Shown one piece after another: positions 11,179-17,299 of a stretch of DNA of 64,000 bases. The stretch spans positions 130,938 through 194,937 of the forward strand of contig NW_005179068.1 of assembly GCF_000350225.1 (NCBI RefSeq), given 5' to 3'. Position numbers and translations under genes: made by a program. This stretch comes from Chondrus crispus. Taxonomy: Eukaryota > Rhodophyta > Florideophyceae > Gigartinales > Gigartinaceae. Under the pieces are notes generated by a model. It saw only the letters and a program-made list of their open reading frames with translations. It was not told the DNA's origin and searched no databases. Numbering within the stretch: the first letter of the stretch is position 1; every line of letters begins with the position of its first letter.

Positions 11179-12666
11179 CTATCGATCAGACGCAACACAG
11201 GTGTACCCCCCCACTAGCATGTCGTCGTGGAATTCTCCTAATCTTCGGCTACCCGTACCAACGTGGAATACCGGCTCGCCTGGCGCGTCGGCCACTACCT
11301 CCCCGACGAGGCTTGCGGAGAACTCCTCGCCCCACTTTTCGTCAAGGTATTTCTTCCTTGTGTAAAGATTAACTCCCCGCTCATTGGATCCACCTACTGC
11401 ACCTTGACCCATGTAACAGCCCGTCCCGCTTCTCCATAACTGAAGTTGACAGGGCCCGACCTCCTCAACGCACGCATTGATTTCTTCAGCGGATACGCCC
11501 CAGAACATAGCTCCCCATCTTTTCATAGACCTGGAATCTACGAGGATCACTTTGTAAGTCAAGTGAGCTCTGGTCGTCTTAGGGAACATGATGGCCATCA
11601 CAGAGATACCTAAAAAGAAAGTGAACCCAACAACTTCGACCGTGTCCATAACATTATTCCAAGTAAATTGAAGCACTCGTTCGCCGAATGAGCCCACGAA
11701 CTTGCCTGAAATTCCGAAAGCTATAAGATTGACAGCATATATTAATGCTGAGATGTACACATTGGTAACCGGAGAGGCTGCGTAGGCATCTCCGTCATAA
11801 ATCCAGCTCTTGGATAGGGTACGCGTGATGAATTCCCTAGCGTCCAAAGCCCCGAACCTCCGCCTCTCGGGTGCTTGCCATGCCACTATAGTACGACATC
11901 TGCTATTCTCTTCATCTTCACTCGCAGAGTAGCATGTTTCTGTGAAGATCTTAACCAGCCTGGCTATCCCGCCATCAAATTTGCTCTTTCTTCGTAAGTC
12001 AGCGTGACCCGCAGCAACTCTGTAAAACGACCACCCCAGCCCAAAGACGGTAGTTATTCTCAAGGACCTGATGTACGCTCTGTTAACTCGCCCTTCTAGC
12101 ACATCGATGACTAAGCAGCACCAGGCCAGGCTGACGATGGGAATGCCCCATCTGAAGTAGTCGAACATGATCGCCTCTATGGGGTTTAAGACAAAATATA
12201 ATACAAACCCCGGTACTGCCGACCCGAAATATATGTAATCTGCTAGGCCATACGTGCAGGTTATAGTCAGCCAACCCAAATAAACCCGCGCTACAGCCCA
12301 GTCCAATATAGCGTCTTCTATCGTTCGTTTCCAGTTGCTCCTCTGGAATCTCCTCACTACGAGTAATGTTGCCTGCAGAAGCGCCCATTCACCGACGGCC
12401 TGGAAGGGTAATGTCCATGATCTAATGAAAATCGTCCAGCCCAACCTGAAACTAACAGCCACGTACAATACCGTCAGAGTCGCGTAAGTCACCTCCATTA
12501 ATCTTCTTCTTTCTGTTCTCGTGATAAGCATCTTGGCCCGGTTAAGACCCTTATTGCTCGCCATTGCCGGCTCTGGGCCGCAGGCATCGCTCCCCTTCTC
12601 AGATAGAAGTCTGTCCTGGCTTTCCATATTAGCCAAGACCGCTGAATAATTGTCTCTCATGTTCAT
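11179..12666 (-). CDS. Polytopic membrane protein, 495 aa, unknown function
   Basis: Intact frame from ATG 12666 (MNMRDNYSAVLANMES). After a hydrophilic N-terminus of about 55 residues I count about eight hydrophobic segments, for example YATLTVLYVAVSFRLGWTIF, AVGEWALLQATLLVV, VYLGWLTITCTYGLADYIYF, WGIPIVSLAWCCLVIDVL, NVYISALIYAVNLIAFGIS and VVGFTFFLGISVMAIMF, separated by a soluble loop (about residues 225-300). The last 110 residues are soluble (SRSMKRWGAMFWGVSAEEIN...). No transporter or channel signature is recognised. A frameshifted paralogue occupies the same place in copy B of the duplication (41453-40013). The gene is not part of any retroelement frame, so it is probably a host multicopy family member. 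A 469-bp gap with no gene separates its start from gypsy A. Confidence 0.75.
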   Translation of the reverse strand: MNMRDNYSAVLANMESQDRLLSEKGSDACGPEPAMASNKGLNRAKMLITRTERRRLMEVTYATLTVLYVAVSFRLGWTIFIRSWTLPFQAVGEWALLQATLLVVRRFQRSNWKRTIEDAILDWAVARVYLGWLTITCTYGLADYIYFGSAVPGFVLYFVLNPIEAIMFDYFRWGIPIVSLAWCCLVIDVLEGRVNRAYIRSLRITTVFGLGWSFYRVAAGHADLRRKSKFDGGIARLVKIFTETCYSASEDEENSRCRTIVAWQAPERRRFGALDAREFITRTLSKSWIYDGDAYAASPVTNVYISALIYAVNLIAFGISGKFVGSFGERVLQFTWNNVMDTVEVVGFTFFLGISVMAIMFPKTTRAHLTYKVILVDSRSMKRWGAMFWGVSAEEINACVEEVGPCQLQLWRSGTGCYMGQGAVGGSNERGVNLYTRKKYLDEKWGEEFSASLVGEVVADAPGEPVFHVGTGSRRLGEFHDDMLVGGYTCVASDR

Positions 12667-13135
12667 CTTGAACTGGAGCTTTCATCTCATGTTTGCTCGC
12701 TTATTCACAGCTTTGAACCCGTGCCCTAAGGTTATCTTCCAAGGTGTACGGGGAAAAGGGGGTCGTGTGGTCGGGTTTTCATGCATCTCTCAATTTTAAG
12801 TGCAGAATTGCAATCCGATTTTAATTGCAAATTAGGAATGAGTGCTGGAACTTCCCACACGCCCTGGGGCGGCGATGAAAAGAGGAGGCTCCACGGGTTG
12901 AGGAGGGAGAGAAGCAAGGGGAAGGGAGCAAGAGGCAAAAAGTAAATCAACAGCAACACCCCCGAACATGAGCTAACACAGACCACAACATGGGGCTCCC
13001 CCGCTAGCCGCTACCACTTGGAGGGAAGCCAATCACCACCCAACATCATCGCGCAACCTGCGTATGGGCTTTCGCCAACGTCTGGTCGCGAGAGCGGTCT
13101 CTTGCTCGGAACGCCATTGTAGAGTAGTACCGTAG
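12667..13135. other. 5' flank of the membrane protein gene, no other gene
   Basis: Shares blocks with 41455-42265 in copy B, though copy B holds extra sequence here. It is the likely promoter side of the minus-strand membrane protein gene; I see no defined motif I would defend. It ends in the CACAT target site of gypsy A (13136-13140). Confidence 0.5.
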
Positions 13136-13140
13136 CACAT

Positions 13141-13409
13141 TGTTGTCGGTGAAATGGGGGAGGCGGTTCTGGGGAGCGTGCCGTTCGTGGTGAGGGTTTT
13201 TTTCGAGTGTCGTCCCCCCTTCCCCGCAGCGCCCGTCACCCTCTCTCTTTTATTTCTACGAAATTCCTTCCAGAAGCGTCCACGCATCCGGCCCGGATTC
13301 CGCCGGGCCGTCCGCGTGCGCCTCTCTAAAATTCAAATAAAATCTCGGACTACAGAATAAAATCTCCCTCTACAGTAAAATGCAAATATTTCCCTAAAAA
13401 TATCTCACA
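13141..13409 (-). repeat. 3' LTR of gypsy A
   Basis: 269 bp, identical by eye to 20125-20393. On the minus strand it contains AATAAA (complement of tttatt near 13250), a likely poly-A signal for the element RNA. On the plus strand it also contains AATAAA twice (about 13335-13360), so it could terminate transcripts from either direction. Confidence 0.95.
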
Positions 13410-13424
13410 TGACCCCCTCCTCAG
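13410..13424 (-). promoter_or_regulatory. Polypurine tract of gypsy A
   Basis: Minus-strand sequence TGAGGAGGGGGTCA lies directly against the 3' LTR, the position and composition expected of the plus-strand DNA primer for reverse transcription. Confidence 0.7.
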
Positions 13425-13609
13425 GGCAGCCCACGGGGCTGCCGCTGCACGTAAATATACTGGCCCCGCTTCCTCGCGTGACCGCTCTGGCCCCCCCGGC
13501 CACCGTCTTTCCACCTTGCCACTGAACTGCACTCTCCCTGCCTCCTCGCGCCTCTCTCGCCGTCGAACTTCTAACAGTCAATTTCAAGCCGCGCTTCATC
13601 TGCGTCTCC

Positions 13610-13847
13610 CGAATTCCGGTTGCCCAACGTCAGCTTCGCGTCAGCCTCGGGCCGCGTGGTCTCTGCGTCGCCCGGGACTGTGGTCGCTGACGTCAATCGT
13701 CGTCTGGGACTCAGGCCGCGTGCTCTGCGCGTCGCCTGAAGCTCCGTTTCCAGTCGTTCCCGTTTCGGGACTTCTCGGAAACGCACAGCGTCTCGAGCCG
13801 CGCACGGGAGCTCTGTAGTCCTTCGGGCGGTACTCCCTGTGCGCACT
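13610..13847 (+). promoter_or_regulatory. Candidate promoter region of the antisense H3-tail gene
   Basis: GC-rich stretch upstream of the plus-strand start codon. TGACGTCA, the palindromic CRE/ATF consensus, is at 13688-13695, 153 bp before the ATG. It lies between two imperfect copies of a unit of about 30 bp containing GGCCGCGTG...CTGCG.GTCGCC (13651-13675 and 13712-13735). The start itself is ACTATGG, with A at -3 and G at +4, a strong eukaryotic initiation context. No TATA box is evident. Promoter function is inferred from position and motif only. Confidence 0.4.
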
Positions 13848-15320
13848 ATGGCTCGAACCAAGCAGACGGCGAGGGCTTCCACCGGCGGGAAGGTACCACG
13901 CCGCGCTATCGCCACTAGGGCCGCCCGCCGTTCAGCGGGCGTGTGGCGAGAGAACGGCCGGGACGTCACCGAAAGAGCGTCTCATGGCGTGAATTGCCCC
14001 TTCATCGACTTCGAAGACCCAAGTAATTCCGAACATCTCCCTGACCTTTGGGAGCACGCGGGACGTTCCGACGTCTCTGCGCTTCGGTACCAAGTAGGAG
14101 GTGGTTCTTTCCGAATCAAATATAAGGAAGTGGGCAACCCGGCGTCTGTCGTAGCGGCCGTATCTGCCGCCGGGGCCCGGCTTCTCTTCGGGGCCCATGT
14201 GTTGGCCTTCGTATCGGCCCGCCTCGCTCGCAAGGCATGGTTCACCTGCGACCGCTGCTACCGGCTGGGGCTCACCGAGAGCCACAGCGACGGGACGGAG
14301 TACACCTGCTGCGACGACCCAGAGTGGGTCGTCGAATTTGTCTGGTGCTCTGATGGCGGTAACGGCGAGTTCAAGGGTTGCCACTACGCCGTCGGAGAGG
14401 GGAGTCCAGAGAAGTACATGATACTTCTCTACACGATGACCTTCGATCGCGTGCCCTCTGCGAACGGCACCCCCCGCCGGGGCCTCAACTCTTCCTTCGG
14501 TAAGGAGTGCTCAACGCGTATGGACGCTATTCTGGCTATCGACAATTGGTGTAGCCAGAATAGAGGGAAGAGGAAGCGAGTGAACTTTGCTATGTCACGC
14601 GACGTCTCCCCACTCGCTTCCCGGTACCTTTGCACGTCCCGGACCGTAGCGTTCCAAGACAATACCGTCTTGTGCATCCGGTCTGCGGTCTGCAACGCTA
14701 TGTTCCTTGTCGTTGGTCGCGGTGCTGCTGACCGCCTATGGGTGGCGGAAGCGGCCCGAGTCGCCGCGTTCGAGCGTCAGATGAACTATTCCCCGAGCGT
14801 GCACCACTTTACGCACATTCAGAGGGTAATCCGAGCAGATCACCACGGAACAGTTTCTCTTGATCATGTGGCCCCACCGCCGGGGGCTTTCATCCAAGGG
14901 AGATCCAGCTCCAGACTCCCTCTGTGGCGCAGCTCTGCTGTTAGCTGGTTATTTCGTCTGCCGCGGGAGCAAGCGGGTGTCTACGTTCTTCGCATCACCG
15001 ACGTTAACCATCTCCAACACGCCGTCTGCATAGACGCACGGACGGAACCGGCGCTGATCTACGATTGCGCAGAACGTTTCGCCATGCAGCTCAAGGACAC
15101 TTCTCTTCGCTTGTGCTGTCCCACCGCCGATCCGACAAAGTTCCAGTACTTCGATGATGTGCGTCTCTTGCGCCGAACAACCCGGCAGCATAGAGACGCC
15201 AATCAGAGTCCCGGCCGGGAGAGGAAATCCAAAAAGGTTCGCCGAGGAAATCGTGGCCCCAAATCCTCCCATGGCAAGGTAATTGCCGTGCGTAGGGGTT
15301 CTTCAAGCAGCAAACACTGA
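13848..15320 (+). CDS. Histone H3 tail-mimic protein with papain-fold-like domain, antisense accessory gene of gypsy A, 490 aa
   Basis: The start at ATG 13848 gives MARTKQTARASTGGKVPRRA..., a near copy of the canonical H3 tail: 22 of the first 30 post-Met residues are identical. K4 and K14 remain; K9 is Ala, and K18, K23 and K27 are Arg. The H3 similarity stops near residue 30; there is no histone fold. Residues 130-178 are Cys-rich (FTCDRC, TCC, WCSD, GCHY), a possible zinc site. Residues 272-410 show LCIRSAVCNAMF, then GVYVLRI...HAVCID and LIYDC, matching the Cys-helix, His and Asp order of papain-fold proteases (candidate C276, H391, D406). The C-terminus (about 445-490) is strongly basic, NLS-like. 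The gene converges with pol, 77 bp between stops. It is intact, with no stops, inside an element with identical LTRs. The H3 likeness is seen directly; protease identity is inferred from pattern; function is unknown. The upstream in-frame GTG at 13839 is an unlikely start. Confidence 0.85.
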   Translation: MARTKQTARASTGGKVPRRAIATRAARRSAGVWRENGRDVTERASHGVNCPFIDFEDPSNSEHLPDLWEHAGRSDVSALRYQVGGGSFRIKYKEVGNPASVVAAVSAAGARLLFGAHVLAFVSARLARKAWFTCDRCYRLGLTESHSDGTEYTCCDDPEWVVEFVWCSDGGNGEFKGCHYAVGEGSPEKYMILLYTMTFDRVPSANGTPRRGLNSSFGKECSTRMDAILAIDNWCSQNRGKRKRVNFAMSRDVSPLASRYLCTSRTVAFQDNTVLCIRSAVCNAMFLVVGRGAADRLWVAEAARVAAFERQMNYSPSVHHFTHIQRVIRADHHGTVSLDHVAPPPGAFIQGRSSSRLPLWRSSAVSWLFRLPREQAGVYVLRITDVNHLQHAVCIDARTEPALIYDCAERFAMQLKDTSLRLCCPTADPTKFQYFDDVRLLRRTTRQHRDANQSPGRERKSKKVRRGNRGPKSSHGKVIAVRRGSSSSKH

Positions 15321-15397
15321 TAGTTCATGCATAAGAAACGAAATCAATCTCAATCGCCTTCAATCTAGTACATGCGAAATATTAAAATGCATCACAC

Positions 15398-17299
15398 CTA
15401 CATAAGATGTGCGGGTTTCTGAATAAAAGGGATTAAACGTCTTGCATGTATATCCCGTCGACTGTAGCGCAATCCCGGCGACACGAGTGTGTACCGCGGG
15501 TGCTTGGCTCGTACTACCCGGCATGGGCCGTAGTACTTCGACTCCCCTAGGGGCCACTTCTGTAACCCTCCTAGGGCTGTTCCTCGGGCGACCAGAACTT
15601 GATCGTGTACGTCGAACTGGCGTGGCGACACAACCGTCATTCTCTTGCTCCTCTTTTCCAACTGTTTAGCCGCCCTCGTCGATCGGAGCGCGAGCGTCGC
15701 TAACAGTTCCAAGTTGCGCGCCTCAACGCCGCCCCACCAGATTTGGTTCAGTTCGGTCTGGGGTTGCGCGGGCGGCTTTACTCCATACATCAGCTCAAAC
15801 GGGGAGAACCCGTCCGACAGCCGGCGTCGGCGGTATCCGTACAGGATCAGCTTCAGCGCTGATTCCCACTTGTGGCTAGCGGCGCCCTGTCCCAACAGAG
15901 TCTTCCGAATTGAACGCTTGATGGGCCCGACCATACGCTCCGCTTTTCCGTTGGACATAGGAGCATAGGCGAGGACCGGTTTCCATGAAATTCCCTGTTG
16001 TACCATGAAGTTCTTCAACGCTGTCGCGCTGAAACATGTTGCGTTATCTGAGACTATGGTCCGAGGGGGACCAAACGAATGGATGATCTCCTCCTCCACG
16101 AACTTGACAACTTCCGCAGACGTAGCGGTCTCGGTTGCCCAAGCCAGGGGCCAACCAGTCAGATGTTCGACCGCTATCAGGATGTAACGTTTTCCGTTCT
16201 TCGTCTTGGGAAGGGGTCCCGCAAAGTCTATAGAGAATGTCTCAAAGAGCTGAGAGACTGGTATCACCGCCGTGCTTTTGTACGTCGGGATGGGGGCAGC
16301 CTTTTGGCAGCCTTCGCATCCACGAACGTAGGCGTAGATATCACCATGAACTCCCGGCCACCAGTACCTGTCAAGGACGAACTGCTTCGTAGCTGTAGCG
16401 TCCCAGTGGCCAATGTCGTAATGCAACGACCGCAATATCTGCAGTCGAGTCCCCCGAGAAGGGATTGTTCTGATCCCATTCTTCATCCTGCGAAACAGCC
16501 TTCCGTTCCAGGCGAGGAACCGCCTGGAGTTCTTCTTGATTCTGCGCCTCTGCGCAGCATCTTGCTCGACCATCTCTTCTCCTTCGAGATAACGGTACGT
16601 GTCCCGCACATGAGGTTCCATGTCTTCCAGTATATCTCCTTTCGCAAAAGCGGCAGCACATACCAAGTCCCCCTCATCCTCCTCGCGCCTGCCATCGTCT
16701 TTTCGTAGACGCGAGAGAAAGTCAGCGGCACAATTCTTTGAGCCGGGGCGGTACAATATCTCGAATTCGTACTCCGCCAGGAAATCCATCCAACGGGCAA
16801 GTCTACCGTGGATGTCCTTCTTCTTGAACGCATACTGAAGCGCTTGGTGATCCGTAATCAACTTGAACTTTTGCGTTGAGAGCAAATACACCCGAAATTT
16901 CTTTAGCGCGAAGATCACCGCTAATGCTTCTCTCTCACAGGTGGAGTACTTCTTCTCGGTCTCCGTCATCGTCCTGCTGGCGTATTGTATCGGGTGAACC
17001 TTCTTGTCTTCCTTCTTCTGAGCCAGAACTGCTCCCACTGCCACGTTGGATGCATCTGTCTCGACCACGAAGGGTTCGTCAAACTTCGGGAGCGCAAACA
17101 GCGGAGGAGACGTCACCCTCTTCTTCAACTCCTGGAAGGCGGTCCGCATCTCTTCCGTAAATTCAAATTGGACTTTGGTAGAAGTAGCAGCATGCAACGA
17201 TGCAGAGACTTCTGCGAACTTAGGGATGAATCGGCGGTAATACCCCGCTAGCCCAAGGAAGCTTCGTAACTCCGTCTTGGTGCGCGGCTCGGGGGTGTC
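15398..17299 (-). CDS. gypsy A pol, RNase H and integrase part
   Basis: Continues in the same frame as gag-PR-RT after one TAG (17300-17302). Reading from 17299: DTPEPRTKTELRSFLGLAGY (RT connection), then RNase H (FVVETDASNVAVGAVLAQ, LITDHQALQYAF) and integrase with an HHCC zinc finger (H...H in HYDIGHWD, then CEGCQK). The integrase catalytic core has its first Asp in SIDFAGPLPK, the second in IVSDNATCF and the Glu in NGKAERM. The C-terminus has a GPY/F-like stretch (YYGPCRVVRAKHPRYTL) and no chromodomain. All catalytic residues are present. The stop at 15398 is 77 bp from the stop of the convergent H3-tail gene. Confidence 0.92.
   Translation of the reverse strand, partial: DTPEPRTKTELRSFLGLAGYYRRFIPKFAEVSASLHAATSTKVQFEFTEEMRTAFQELKKRVTSPPLFALPKFDEPFVVETDASNVAVGAVLAQKKEDKKVHPIQYASRTMTETEKKYSTCEREALAVIFALKKFRVYLLSTQKFKLITDHQALQYAFKKKDIHGRLARWMDFLAEYEFEILYRPGSKNCAADFLSRLRKDDGRREEDEGDLVCAAAFAKGDILEDMEPHVRDTYRYLEGEEMVEQDAAQRRRIKKNSRRFLAWNGRLFRRMKNGIRTIPSRGTRLQILRSLHYDIGHWDATATKQFVLDRYWWPGVHGDIYAYVRGCEGCQKAAPIPTYKSTAVIPVSQLFETFSIDFAGPLPKTKNGKRYILIAVEHLTGWPLAWATETATSAEVVKFVEEEIIHSFGPPRTIVSDNATCFSATALKNFMVQQGISWKPVLAYAPMSNGKAERMVGPIKRSIRKTLLGQGAASHKWESALKLILYGYRRRRLSDGFSPFELMYGVKPPAQPQTELNQIWWGGVEARNLELLATLALRSTRAAKQLEKRSKRMTVVSPRQFDVHDQVLVARGTALGGLQKWPLGESKYYGPCRVVRAKHPRYTLVSPGLRYSRRDIHARRLIPFIQKPAHLM
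15422..15427 (+). terminator. Candidate poly-A signal for the antisense gene
   Basis: AATAAA on the plus strand 102 bp after the stop codon at 15320. It falls inside the last codons of the minus-strand pol gene, so the two transcripts would overlap at their 3' ends. Confidence 0.45.

Noticed and set aside
13154..13360. A 68-codon frame repeated in both gypsy A LTRs
   Set aside because: Its presence twice simply reflects LTR identity; no protein features.
13839..13847. Upstream in-frame GTG as the start of the H3-tail gene
   Set aside because: It would add three residues before the exact H3 N-terminus; nuclear eukaryotic genes use ATG, and the ATG at 13848 has a strong initiation context.
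13848..13940. A genuine host histone H3 gene
   Set aside because: Only the first 30 residues resemble H3; the histone fold is absent, and the frame lies wholly inside a gypsy element between its pol gene and LTR.
13932..14384. A 150-codon minus-strand frame under the H3-tail gene, as an extra gag/pol-strand ORF
   Set aside because: No motifs, and the opposite strand has the much longer, recognisable frame.
16079..16708. A 209-codon plus-strand frame
   Set aside because: Fully antisense to the gypsy A integrase, which has all catalytic motifs on the minus strand.
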